From a virus, in IMG/VR virus record IMGVR_UViG_3300048587_001125, positions 1-28,494 of that record: DNA of 28,494 bases. One strand, given 5' to 3'. Position numbers and translations under genes: made by a program. Positions 15,378-22,695 of this stretch are shown one piece after another (the stretch's first letter is position 1; each line of letters begins with the position of its first letter). A model generated the notes under the pieces. It saw nothing but the letters and a program-made list of their open reading frames with translations. It searched no databases and was not told the origin of the DNA.

Positions 15378-15685
15378 TCCGCGTTGACCTCGATGACCGT
15401 GGATGCGAGCAGCACCGCCTCATCGGCGTCGAGGTCATCGACCCACTCACGCGGCTTACCGACCGCAATCCCGATGGCCGACAACAGATCGCTACCGCGC
15501 TCGCCGATCACCGCCCACCAATCAATGCCCGCCCCGGTGACTTGCTGCATGACCGGGGTGATCGCGCGCAGGAAGCCGGGCAACTGGCCGACCTTCAGCG
15601 GCTTGACGGTCAGGGTCTCGCCCGCAACGGTCAGGGACACGCCTTGCGGGATGAGTTTCTCCAGTTCGCTCATGGTCGTGCTCAC
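15281..15685 (-). CDS. Tail assembly chaperone, G-like
   Basis: The 134-residue product begins with GTG at 15685, overlapping the tube-protein stop (GTGA). Residues form a typical chaperone N-domain (GVSLTVAGETLTVKPLKVGQ, then GFLRAITPVMQQV) with an acidic middle (EWVDDLDADEAVLLASTVIE) and a Pro/Thr-rich unstructured end (DATTPTGSTPPSP). It lies between tube and tape-measure genes, the standard slot of lambda G. A TTT TTT pair (run of seven T) at 15371-15377 inside its coding frame allows a -1 shift into a second open frame, giving a longer GT product as in lambda. The two products are thought to coat and hold the tape measure during tail assembly. Confidence 0.85.
   Translation of the reverse strand: MSTTMSELEKLIPQGVSLTVAGETLTVKPLKVGQLPGFLRAITPVMQQVTGAGIDWWAVIGERGSDLLSAIGIAVGKPREWVDDLDADEAVLLASTVIEVNADFFTRQVMPRITALFAQVGDATTPTGSTPPSP
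15371..15377 (-). promoter_or_regulatory. Programmed -1 ribosomal frameshift site (T TTT TTT)
   Basis: In the leftward mRNA the G frame reads GAT TTT TTT ACC. The seven-T run fits the X XXY YYZ slippery heptamer exactly in phase (T TTT TTT), and slipping back one base yields the open T-like frame that ends at 15075. A homopolymer of seven T with two TTT codons in a row is striking in this GC-rich operon. No downstream stimulatory structure was assessed. Confidence 0.75.
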
Positions 15686-16434
15686 AGCTGCACGATCCGG
15701 CCGAACTGGCCCAGCAGCGCGTCGAAGGGCTTGGTCGTATCGGCGAGCAGCGAGCCTTCCAGCTCGAACTTGTTGTACTCGTCCGAGATGAACGAGATCT
15801 CCTTCAGCGGATCGAAGGCGACGCGGTAGAGCTCGACCAAAACCTTGGCGTTGCCTTGGGCGGTGTTGATGCCTTCCAGGCGCAAGAAGCGCTCGGGCAG
15901 TGCCTGCGTGAAGATGCCGATCTCGGTCGCGGTGCCGAAGGTGTAGCTGGCCTTGAACGGCGGCGTGAAGCCGGTGATGTCCAGAAACTGGAGGGCACCG
16001 AAGTCGGTATCGGCCGTGTAGTGCGTGCCGGCCGTCAGGGTCGCGGGGCTCGCGGCCGAATCGGTCAGCACCAGCGCGGCCACCTTGGGGTGGGCGAGGA
16101 AATAGCGGTCGCCGACGATGGGCAGCGGGCCGCCGACCGGTTCATCGGTGACCGAGCCACCCGCGCCGGTGACGTGGTTGCCGTACAGCGCGAGCGCGAG
16201 GTTCTCCTTGGTGAACTCCTCGATGGTCAGGTTCACCGTCGCCGACTTCTGCTTGACCATGCGGTGGTCGAGCGAGCGCTGGCCGGTCTGGCTCTCGAAG
16301 TGTTCGAGCACATCGGTTTTGAGCGAGAGCTTGAGCTCGGCGACGTTGCCTGGCGAGCGCACCTCGAGCGGATTGCCGGCGAGATCGCGCTTGCCGAGGT
16401 AAACGCGGCCCTGAAAACTGGCGTAGGTACTCAT
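15682..16434 (-). CDS. Major tail (tube) protein
   Basis: The 250-residue product starts at ATG 16434, overlapping the previous stop (ATGA). It opens YASFQGRVYLGKRDLAGNPL and contains SATVNLTIEEFTKENLALAL, a pattern shared by siphophage tube proteins in which the ELKLSLKTDVLEHFESQTG region forms ring strands. The central part (ATLTAGTHYTADTDFGALQF, YTFGTATEIGIF) may be an extra loop or Ig-like insertion. The end (EISFISDEYNKFELEGSLLA) is typical of the family's C-terminal strand. Position between the terminator gene and the chaperones supports the role. It would polymerise around the tape measure to form the tail tube. Confidence 0.85.
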   Translation of the reverse strand: MSTYASFQGRVYLGKRDLAGNPLEVRSPGNVAELKLSLKTDVLEHFESQTGQRSLDHRMVKQKSATVNLTIEEFTKENLALALYGNHVTGAGGSVTDEPVGGPLPIVGDRYFLAHPKVAALVLTDSAASPATLTAGTHYTADTDFGALQFLDITGFTPPFKASYTFGTATEIGIFTQALPERFLRLEGINTAQGNAKVLVELYRVAFDPLKEISFISDEYNKFELEGSLLADTTKPFDALLGQFGRIVQL

Positions 16435-16670
16435 GCTTTGGGTTCCTTGATGCGGTGGGTGGTCTTGGTCGGGGCGGTCGCCGAGGCGGCATCGGCGCCG
16501 ACTTCCTCGTAGTCCTTCTCCAGCGGGGATCGCGCTGCGGCAGCGTCGCGTTGCGCGATACCTTGGGCGATCAGCCAGTCGGCCGTGGTGGGCGACACCG
16601 TGAGGCGGTCGCCAGGGGAATGCGCCTTGCCCGCATGGGAATGGGGGCGCAGCAGAACGAGCGGGGTCAT
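16431..16670 (-). CDS. Small conserved phage protein before the tube gene
   Basis: The 79-residue product starts MTPLVLLRPHSHAGKAHSPG and continues DRLTVSPTTADWLIAQGIAQ, with a Lys/Ala-rich acidic/basic tail. The RPHSHAGK...PGD...ADWLIAQG layout matches a small domain frequent next to siphophage tail genes (annotated DUF7210-like, from memory). It overlaps the tube gene by ATGA, so the two are translationally coupled. The function is unknown; a role in tail completion or connector assembly would fit the location. Confidence 0.65.
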   Translation of the reverse strand: MTPLVLLRPHSHAGKAHSPGDRLTVSPTTADWLIAQGIAQRDAAAARSPLEKDYEEVGADAASATAPTKTTHRIKEPKA

Positions 16671-16674
16671 GGGG

Positions 16675-17121
16675 TCATCCTTGGATGGCCAGGTCTTGGG
16701 CCAGGGTTCGGTAGGTGATGGCGTAGCGCGCCGGCAGCGCGACCACGAGCGTGTCGGCCTCCTCGATCTCGAATTCGCCGTCCTGCTCGCGGATGCCGAG
16801 CGCCAGATCGCCGAGCGTGCCGTCGCGCATCAGCGCGGCATGGGCGACGGTGAGCAGGCGATCGGCCTCGGACTCGGGGACGGCCGGTGGCACCGCGCGA
16901 GCGAGCGCCACCAGCCGGATCGTCAGCTGCCGGGTGACGCGGTCATTGGCGCGCTCGGTGATGGCATCGGCCTCGGGGAAGACGACGAGCGCTGGAGACT
17001 CATCGCGGGTGATCGCCACCGCGGGCGAGCGATGCACGCTGGCACCGAGCGCCTGCGCCGGGCCACGCACGGCATCGAGCACCGCGAGCAGGATTCGCTC
17101 GCGCACAGAGTTCGCCGCCAT
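16675..17121 (-). CDS. Tail terminator / gpU-like minor tail protein
   Basis: The 148-residue product starts MAANSVRERILLAVLDAVRG. It contains the patterns RDESPALVVFPEADAITE, RQLTIRLVALARAV and ADRLLTVAHAALMRDGTLGD, then EFEIEEADTLVVALPARYAI, which are typical of gpU-type tail-terminator proteins that cap the tube and join it to the head. Position just upstream of the tube genes and downstream of the head-tail joining gene agrees. Start at 17121, three bases beyond the upstream gene's stop. No membrane or signal features. Confidence 0.75.
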   Translation of the reverse strand: MAANSVRERILLAVLDAVRGPAQALGASVHRSPAVAITRDESPALVVFPEADAITERANDRVTRQLTIRLVALARAVPPAVPESEADRLLTVAHAALMRDGTLGDLALGIREQDGEFEIEEADTLVVALPARYAITYRTLAQDLAIQG

Positions 17122-17124
17122 GAA

Positions 17125-17427
17125 TCAGATCCGCGAGAGACGCGCGCGGCGTTCGGAGCCATCGCCGACCGACCGCAGATCGCGCACCTGGAAGGCGATG
17201 CCGTCGATCACGACACCATCGCGCACAGCGATGCCGACGAACGCCGAGGTCGGAAACGTCATCTCGAAGTCGGTGCCGAGCGCGAGGCCGTCGAGCATCG
17301 TCGTGTCCGGCGCCGAGAAGCCCACCGGACGACTCTGCGGGGCGCTGCCGTCGGCTGGTTGCCAGACAGCCGTCTTGAGCAGCCCCGCGCGCGCAGCGGC
17401 GGCGAAGATCTGTTCGACGAAGCCCAT
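17125..17427 (-). CDS. gpFII-like head-tail joining protein
   Basis: The 100-residue product starts at ATG 17427, which overlaps the capsid gene stop (TGATG). Its end, RDLRSVGDGSERRARLSRI, fits the conserved C-terminus of the lambda FII head-tail attachment family, and it has the right size (lambda FII is 117 residues) and position (after the capsid, before the terminator gene). The N-terminal MGFVEQIFAAAARAGLLKTA is helical; the remainder is beta-rich. An in-frame extension upstream of 17427 lies inside the capsid gene and is not supported. It would complete the portal neck to accept a tail. Confidence 0.65.
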   Translation of the reverse strand: MGFVEQIFAAAARAGLLKTAVWQPADGSAPQSRPVGFSAPDTTMLDGLALGTDFEMTFPTSAFVGIAVRDGVVIDGIAFQVRDLRSVGDGSERRARLSRI

Positions 17428-18431
17428 CAGAGCGTCAGCTTGACCAGCACGCCCGGGCGGTGACACATCGGCAGCGGGTTCGACTGCGTGTGCAGATCGG
17501 TACCGCGGTCGAACTTGCGCGGCTCCTGCTTGGCGTAAAGCGGCTGACCCAGCGTGTTGACGGTCTCGTTGAAGTCCGCCGGCGCGAAGTACGTGCCGAA
17601 GGTGTCGAGCGTGCCGAGCGGGAACGCATGCGCTTCGCCGGCCGCGATGAAGCGACGCGCGTCGCCAGTCTCCGGATCATTGGCCTGGCCGCGGTACTCC
17701 TCGAAGGTGATGCCGCCGAAGGTGAAGCCGCGGCGCACGTCGTTGATCAGGATCGCGCCGTTCTGCCAGTTCTCGAAGGCCTTCTCGACATTCCCGTGGC
17801 TGGTCAGTGTGGTGAAGAACTCCGGCGAGCACAGGCAGTGAACGCCGTTCATGTACTCGCCCTTGAGCCCTTCCTCGATGGCGGCCAGGGTGGCGATGCA
17901 CTTCGGCTTGACCTTGGTGTTGGCGTTGCCGAGGTCGAAGGCGATGGTCTTGGGCGCGATCTTGAATTCGGCGAACAGGTCGTAGAGCACCGAGCCATCG
18001 GCATCGAGGATCACGCCCTTGAGGGCGCCCATGCGCAGATGCTCCAGGGTGATCGCGTGCTTGTTGCGCATGGTGTCGAGGTGTCGCGCGATGACGCCGG
18101 CCAGGGTCTCGGCTTCGGTCTCCGAGCCGAACGCGCGCAATCCCTGGACTTCGTCCGGGAGCACCACGTCGTCGTGTGGGATGTGCGGCACGACGAAGGA
18201 GCGCAGCGTGCGCTTGCCGCGGATGCCAACCGTGCCCGGCGAGCCGGGCGGCTGGGTTGGCAGCAGGTTCAGCACGCCGTTGCGTTCTTCGACCAGGATC
18301 TGGCGCTGACGCACCGGCTTGGCCGGCATCAGGTTCAGCTGCTCGAGGCGGCCGTAGCGGTTGGGCAGCAGGTTGATGGCCGCCGTCAGCGAGGCCATCG
18401 AGAACGCGGGATTGGCGAAGGGATTGTTCAT
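17427..18431 (-). CDS. Major capsid protein, lambda gpE family
   Basis: The 334-residue product has the lambda E-family arrangement: an N-terminal MNNPFANPAFSMASLTAAIN and LPNRYGRLEQLNLMPAKPV, a middle MRNKHAITLEHLRMGALKG with DADGSVLYDLFAEFKI, and a C-terminal part with SPEFFTTLTSHGNVEKAFEN, FTFGGITFEEYRG and AHAFPLGTLDTFGTYFAPAD. Length is close to lambda gpE (341 residues). It lies directly after the decoration protein gene, as in lambda. It forms the HK97-fold icosahedral shell with the decoration protein stabilising it. Confidence 0.96.
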   Translation of the reverse strand: MNNPFANPAFSMASLTAAINLLPNRYGRLEQLNLMPAKPVRQRQILVEERNGVLNLLPTQPPGSPGTVGIRGKRTLRSFVVPHIPHDDVVLPDEVQGLRAFGSETEAETLAGVIARHLDTMRNKHAITLEHLRMGALKGVILDADGSVLYDLFAEFKIAPKTIAFDLGNANTKVKPKCIATLAAIEEGLKGEYMNGVHCLCSPEFFTTLTSHGNVEKAFENWQNGAILINDVRRGFTFGGITFEEYRGQANDPETGDARRFIAAGEAHAFPLGTLDTFGTYFAPADFNETVNTLGQPLYAKQEPRKFDRGTDLHTQSNPLPMCHRPGVLVKLTL

Positions 18432-18434
18432 GGC

Positions 18435-18812
18435 TCAGGCTCCGTGGCGAACGAGCACGCCGAGCGCCTTCAGCTGCGCGAGCGCAGTCAGGGTTTCGGC
18501 AGCGGTGATGCCTTCGGGCCACTGCAGCGCGTGCTGGGCGACGATGGCGTGGCGCGCGACGATCAAGGCGTCGTCGCGGTCGATGAGGGTGGCGTCGCAG
18601 GCCTGCAGCAGGACACCGGCGGCGACTTGGCGGCCATCGGTCGCGGACGGATCGATGCGCGCGTACTGGCCGGTCGCGGTCACCAAGCCTACGACCGCGC
18701 CGAGCGGCAGGCTCTGGCCGGCACCGACGGTGACGCGGTCACGCGAGTAGAAGTGCGGCGCCTCGTACTTGAGCAGGTCGCCGAGGTTCATCGATTCGAT
18801 CATCTCGGCCAT
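18435..18812 (-). CDS. Head decoration protein, lambda gpD family
   Basis: The 125-residue product contains the gpD pattern: an N-terminal disordered part, SRDRVTVGAGQSLPLGAVVG, GQYARIDPSATDGRQVAAGV, and DRDDALIVARHAIVAQHALQ, followed by a helical C-terminus. In lambda this protein binds three-fold axes of the expanded head. It is slightly longer than gpD (110 residues). The start at 18812 follows the protease stop by one base. Confidence 0.9.
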   Translation of the reverse strand: MAEMIESMNLGDLLKYEAPHFYSRDRVTVGAGQSLPLGAVVGLVTATGQYARIDPSATDGRQVAAGVLLQACDATLIDRDDALIVARHAIVAQHALQWPEGITAAETLTALAQLKALGVLVRHGA

Positions 18813-18813
18813 G

Positions 18814-19158
18814 TCAGTGACCTCCGGTGGTGGCGTTCGCGGTCGCGGCGAGCTTGCGGGCGGCGTCGATCAGCGGATTGCTGGCCGTTGCGCTCGGCGC
18901 CTGCGCGTCAGGCGCGATGCGACTGCTGATCTCAGGGCTGTCCTCTGCGAGAGCAGCGAGCAGATGCCGGCGCACGGCGTCCGGTGCGGTTTGGGTTTCG
19001 AGGAAGCCGGCGATCAGCTGAGGGCGGCCCGCCAGCGTGCAGATCTGGGCGATCTCCAGCGATTCGGCGAGGCCGTAGGCACTGGCCGACACGGCCGGCG
19101 CAGGTGGGGTGGCGCTGTCCGCCAGGGCGGCGGCAACGGGTTCGGTTTCGGTGGACAT
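18814..19158 (-). CDS. Scaffold protein from an internal start in the protease gene (Nu3-like)
   Basis: An internal ATG at 19158 (residue 296 of the protease, in frame) is preceded by GGAG at a 6-base spacing, far better than expected by chance inside a coding region. It would give a 114-residue product starting MSTETEPVAAALADSATPP, an Ala/Pro-rich then helical, acidic sequence of the kind used for scaffolds, ending in KLAATANATTGGH. Lambda makes Nu3 from the 3' end of gene C in exactly this way. The protein would guide capsid assembly and be removed by the protease. This is an inference from start-site context. Confidence 0.7.
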   Translation of the reverse strand: MSTETEPVAAALADSATPPAPAVSASAYGLAESLEIAQICTLAGRPQLIAGFLETQTAPDAVRRHLLAALAEDSPEISSRIAPDAQAPSATASNPLIDAARKLAATANATTGGH

Positions 19159-20043
19159 GGACGACTCCAGCAGTGCGGAACGAGTGAGGCCCGGCGCACG
19201 CATGGCGGGCGTCGGGAGGGACAGCGAAGCGGTCAGTTGCGCGAGCGCTTCATCGAAGCTGCCGACGGCGTCGGCGAGGCCCGCCGATACCGCGTCGGCG
19301 CCGAAGAACAGGCCGGCCTCCCAGGCGCGCACCTGGTCGGCGGTGAGGCCGCGATGCATCGCCACGGTCTCGACAAACAGGCCGAACACCCGCTCGACCT
19401 CTCGGGTCAGGACGGCCTGCGCCTCGTCGGAGATCGGCTCGTGGGGCGACAAGTCGTTCTTGCGCGCCCCAGCAAAGATCGGGGTGTAGCGAACGCCCTC
19501 CTTGGCATCCTTGGCCGAGTGATCGGCATGCAGGGCGATGACACCGACCGAGCCGACGCCGCCGGTGCGCGCGACGAACACGCGGTCGGCCGCCGAGGCG
19601 AGTGCATAGGCGGCGGAGAAGGCTTGGTCATTGGCGACGGCCCACACGGGCTTGACCCGCGTCGCGGCGCGCACGCGGTCGGCGAGATCGAAGACACCAC
19701 CGGATTCACCACCGGGAGAGTCGACATCGAGCAGGATCGCGCGCACCTGCGGATTGGCGAGCGCGGCGTCCAGTTGATCGGCGAGCGCGAGGTAACTGGC
19801 CAGTCCCGAACTCGCTTCCAGGCCGACCGTGCGCCGCACCAGCGTGCCGTGGATCGGGATCACCGCAATGTGCGGCGGATGCGCGCCATGGACGCGCGTT
19901 GGCGGCGCTGAGGGCAGCGGCGCGTCGTGGTCGGTGACGCCGATGCGCGCACCAAGGACCGAGACGATGACGTCGAGCTTGGGGCGATGGATGGCCAGAG
20001 GCACGCCGAAGAGGCGCGCCGCCAGGTGGGGAAGCACGGTCAT
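18814..20043 (-). CDS. Head maturation protease, S49 family, lambda gpC-like
   Basis: The 409-residue product has an S49 (SppA/SohB-type) peptidase domain: IPIHGTLVRR, RAILLDVDSPGGESGG, the nucleophile Ser143 in DQAFSAAYALASAADRV, and the probable general base Lys195 in AGARKNDLSP. The 52-residue Ser-Lys spacing matches the bacterial SppA dyad. From about residue 270 to the end lies a low-complexity Ala/Pro/Ser-rich region that serves as scaffold, as in lambda C/Nu3, and that probably includes a separately started protein from 19158. The protease would process scaffold and portal in the procapsid. It is flanked by portal and decoration genes. Confidence 0.93.
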   Translation of the reverse strand: MTVLPHLAARLFGVPLAIHRPKLDVIVSVLGARIGVTDHDAPLPSAPPTRVHGAHPPHIAVIPIHGTLVRRTVGLEASSGLASYLALADQLDAALANPQVRAILLDVDSPGGESGGVFDLADRVRAATRVKPVWAVANDQAFSAAYALASAADRVFVARTGGVGSVGVIALHADHSAKDAKEGVRYTPIFAGARKNDLSPHEPISDEAQAVLTREVERVFGLFVETVAMHRGLTADQVRAWEAGLFFGADAVSAGLADAVGSFDEALAQLTASLSLPTPAMRAPGLTRSALLESSMSTETEPVAAALADSATPPAPAVSASAYGLAESLEIAQICTLAGRPQLIAGFLETQTAPDAVRRHLLAALAEDSPEISSRIAPDAQAPSATASNPLIDAARKLAATANATTGGH

Positions 20044-20063
20044 GGGATTCCTTGCGTGGTGAA

Positions 20064-21557
20064 TCAGGCGTCGTCGTCGTCGGGCGACGAGGCCGGTCGC
20101 GGCGGGGTGCTGCCGCCGTCCTTGGAGGTGCGGCGCGGATCGGAATCGAAGATCAGGCCGAGGTCATCGGCGCGCTGGTTGTCGGCAGCGATCTCGCGGT
20201 CGATGTCCTCGGCGTCGTAACCGTTCGCCGAGATGGCCTCGGACCGGCTCATGAGGCCGGAGCGGATCGCGAGCAGCATCGCTTTGTATTCCTTCTCGGG
20301 ATCGACCCACTGCCAGCCCTGCGGAATCCACTTCACTTGCAGGTAGTGGCGCCGCCGCGCCGGGCCGCCGTGTGCGAATCCGGGCGCCACGAGCGCGCCG
20401 GACAGCACGGCTTGCTTCATCCATGCGGCCCAGATGGGACGGCACAGCTGATGGACCAGCACGGCGTGCTGGACCATCTCGCAGCGGCGTCGAAACTCCA
20501 GCAGGCCCGCGCGGATCGAGGAGTAGTTCACGCCAGTGAGGTCACCGGTCAGCTGCTCGTAGGTGATGCCGATCGCCGCGGCAACCGCCCGAAACTGCGT
20601 GCGCAGGAACTCCGAGTAGGCGCTGCCCACATCGGCCGGATCGGAGAACTTGATGTCCTCGCCGGGCTCCAGGATCTGCAGCGTGCCAGGCTCCAGGCTC
20701 GCCACCGAGATGCCCTCGGCATCCGGCGCACCTTCGCCCATCAGCGAGTCCTCGGGATTCTGGCGGGTTACGAAGCCTGCAAACATCGCCGCGGTCTTCT
20801 TGCGCACCAGTTCGGCATCGTCGTACTGATCGAGCTCGTTGAGTTTGACCAGCGCACGCGACAGCCAGGGCTCGCCACGAATCTGACCCGGGCGCAGCAC
20901 GCGATACAGGTGGGCGATCTCGCGGGCATCGACGCGCACGGTGTCGAGACCGCCTTGGCCGGACATCGGCGCGAGGCGCCCGTCCTCGGGATGCGCGCGG
21001 TAGAGGTGGTAGGCGACGCGCCGGCCGAGCCCATCGAACTCGATGCCGGCGCGCACGACGTTGCCGTTCGCCAGATCGGTGTTGAGGTGCATCGGCAGGT
21101 GCTCGGGTTCGAGCAGCTGGATCTGCAGCGGCACCGCCAGACCATCTTCCGGACGGCGCGGACGCAGCCGGATCAAGCATTCGCCGCCTTCGAGCATGGC
21201 GCGGCAGGCGAGTGCCTGCAGGCCATAGAAGTCGGTCTGGCCCGCGGCGTCGGCGTCGTCCGTCCAGTCGCGCCACAGGGATTGGACGTCGGCACGGAAG
21301 CGCTCATCGGGCGAGAGGCTCTGCGGTTTGATGCCGGTGCCAACGGCATTGGCGACAAATGCCTCCAGTGCGGCCTGCGCCCAGGCATTGCGGCGGACCA
21401 GGTCGCGGCTCTTGATGCGCAGATCGACGCCGGTCGCGAGCATCGCGGCCACGGCGCCCGGATTGCCGGGCATCCATGCCAGCGAGCGGCGGCCACGACC
21501 CGCGGCCTCGTGCACCGGGCTGCCGAAGAAGCTGCGCAGTTTTCCGAACCAGGACAT
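20064..21557 (-). CDS. Portal protein, lambda gpB family
   Basis: The 497-residue product starts MSWFGKLRSFFGSPVHEAAG at ATG 21557, one base after the gpW stop; the longer open frame upstream overlaps gpW and lacks composition for coding. Family markers include VGTGIKPQSLSPDERFRADV, GGECLIRLRPRRPEDGLAVP and GITYEQLTGDLTGVNYSSIR followed by RAGLLEFRRRCEM, a signature of lambda-type portals. It ends in an acidic SSPDDDDA. It forms the dodecameric portal ring at one vertex and is the docking site of the terminase. Position between gpW and protease is as in lambda. Confidence 0.96.
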   Translation of the reverse strand: MSWFGKLRSFFGSPVHEAAGRGRRSLAWMPGNPGAVAAMLATGVDLRIKSRDLVRRNAWAQAALEAFVANAVGTGIKPQSLSPDERFRADVQSLWRDWTDDADAAGQTDFYGLQALACRAMLEGGECLIRLRPRRPEDGLAVPLQIQLLEPEHLPMHLNTDLANGNVVRAGIEFDGLGRRVAYHLYRAHPEDGRLAPMSGQGGLDTVRVDAREIAHLYRVLRPGQIRGEPWLSRALVKLNELDQYDDAELVRKKTAAMFAGFVTRQNPEDSLMGEGAPDAEGISVASLEPGTLQILEPGEDIKFSDPADVGSAYSEFLRTQFRAVAAAIGITYEQLTGDLTGVNYSSIRAGLLEFRRRCEMVQHAVLVHQLCRPIWAAWMKQAVLSGALVAPGFAHGGPARRRHYLQVKWIPQGWQWVDPEKEYKAMLLAIRSGLMSRSEAISANGYDAEDIDREIAADNQRADDLGLIFDSDPRRTSKDGGSTPPRPASSPDDDDA

Positions 21558-21558
21558 C

Positions 21559-21780
21559 TCAGAAGCCCTTGCGGGTCGTGACCCGGATCTGGCGCGGCGC
21601 ACCGGGCCATAGACCGGTGCTGGCCGCCTGTTCGGCGACGCCGCGCTTGACCTCGTGGATCGCCGCGAGGAGTTCATCAACCGAGCGGTACTCGACCGTG
21701 TTGCCGCCGAAGGTGACACGGCGCTCGCCCTTGGCCAGCGCAGCCTCCAGAGCCTCGAGGTGATCGGAGGTGAAGGCCAT
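21559..21780 (-). CDS. gpW-family head-tail joining protein
   Basis: The 73-residue product (MAFTSDHLEALEAALAKGER, then RVTFGGNTVEYRSVDELLAA) matches the gpW family in length (lambda W is 68 residues), in the helix-hairpin-helix pattern and in position upstream of the portal. The ATG at 21780 overlaps the previous stop. It would seal the portal after DNA packaging. The C-terminal RQIRVTTRKGF is the usual basic end. Confidence 0.92.
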   Translation of the reverse strand: MAFTSDHLEALEAALAKGERRVTFGGNTVEYRSVDELLAAIHEVKRGVAEQAASTGLWPGAPRQIRVTTRKGF

Positions 21781-22172
21781 CAGCGGTACACCACGACGTT
21801 GATCTCGGCCGAGTCGGTGAAGGTCGAGGCGGCGGTCGCGCAGCTGACGTCGACGAAGCGTGCGGTCTTGAGATCGTCCTCGGCGCGCACGACGGCAAAG
21901 CGTTGCTGCCCGCGATCCACCGAACTGCGTGCCAGTGCCGTCCAGCAGTAGTGGCTATCCGGCAGCCGCGTGGTGAAGTGGATGCGGTAGCGCCCGGCCG
22001 CGAGGCGGTCGACCGCCAACACCTGGTGCGCCGCGCGGATGACGACCTCGCCATCGATCACGCCAAAGCACACCCACGCCCGCGCCACACCCGGATGCGT
22101 GGCGTCGATCTTCGACGCCAGCACCCGACCGATGCGAATAGCGAGATCAGCGATGCGGTCGACCAGCGCCAT
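21780..22172 (-). CDS. Fibre-like protein with knob domain in the packaging module
   Basis: The 130-residue product starts MALVDRIADLAIRIGRVLAS at ATG 22172, one base after the previous stop; an in-frame extension to 22280 lies inside the neighbour and is rejected. The rest (VARAWVCFGVIDGEVVIRAA, then AAGRYRIHFTTRLPDSHYCW, ending STFTDSAEINVVVYR) follows the ARAWVNF ... GxYxVxFxTxMPDxxY ... VNVxVYR pattern common at the C-terminus of phage fibre proteins. It lies between terminase and gpW, where lambda has nothing, so a head or neck fibre is more likely than a tail fibre. It shares its N-terminal helix with the preceding gene product. Confidence 0.75.
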   Translation of the reverse strand: MALVDRIADLAIRIGRVLASKIDATHPGVARAWVCFGVIDGEVVIRAAHQVLAVDRLAAGRYRIHFTTRLPDSHYCWTALARSSVDRGQQRFAVVRAEDDLKTARFVDVSCATAASTFTDSAEINVVVYR

Positions 22173-22173
22173 G

Positions 22174-22665
22174 TCAGGCCAGCGCCGCCTCGAACACGGC
22201 GCTGAAGTCGGTCTCGGGATCGCCGACATCGCTGCTGGCGATTGCGCCGATGTTGCTGCGCACCTGCGACTGCTCCTCACTGGTCAACGCCTGCGCCGCG
22301 TCGAAGCGGACGCGGTTGTTGACCGCCGCCAGCAGCGCATCGAGACCGGTGCTGCCCGAGGTCAGCAGCTCCTGGATCTCCAGCAGCGTGTCGTAGGCGG
22401 CGTCGGCCCCGCCGAGGATCTCGGCCTTCAGGGTGTCGAGCAGATCGACGATCTTGCTCGACGAGTAGGTCGTGCTGGTCGAGACCTGGCCATCGTCGAT
22501 GCCGCTGGTGGCGGTGACGGCGTCCTTGAGCTCATTGATCGCGGCGACGAGGTTGGACTTGTCGGTGGTGGCCAGCTGGGCCAGGTTGCCGGTCTTCGCG
22601 CGCACGTCGATGAACTCCTGCGCGACGCGGATGACCAGACTTTCGATACGGGAAGCCAGACTCAT
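22174..22665 (-). CDS. Putative head-fibre or fibre-base protein
   Basis: The 163-residue product starts MSLASRIESLVIRVAQEFID and contains GNLAQLATTDKSNLVAAINE, a repeat unit frequent in phage fibre shafts, followed by a helical part (SSSKIVDLLDTLKAEILGGA, AYDTLLEIQELL) and ALTSEEQSQVRSNIGA near the end, another fibre hallmark. A strong AAGGAG ribosome-binding site precedes the ATG. The N-terminal ~18 residues resemble those of the next gene product, suggesting a common anchoring or trimerisation helix. It may form the shaft to which the knob protein attaches, or both may bind the same capsid site. Function is inferred from patterns and location. Confidence 0.7.
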   Translation of the reverse strand: MSLASRIESLVIRVAQEFIDVRAKTGNLAQLATTDKSNLVAAINELKDAVTATSGIDDGQVSTSTTYSSSKIVDLLDTLKAEILGGADAAYDTLLEIQELLTSGSTGLDALLAAVNNRVRFDAAQALTSEEQSQVRSNIGAIASSDVGDPETDFSAVFEAALA

Positions 22666-22695
22666 GAAGCACTCCTTGAGATGGGGATGGATCGG

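Noticed and set aside
20064-21719. Longer portal N-terminus starting at 21719
   Set aside because: The extra 54 residues overlap gpW and are Ser/Arg/Ala-rich; the start at 21557 directly follows the gpW stop and begins MSWFGKLRSFF, typical of the family.
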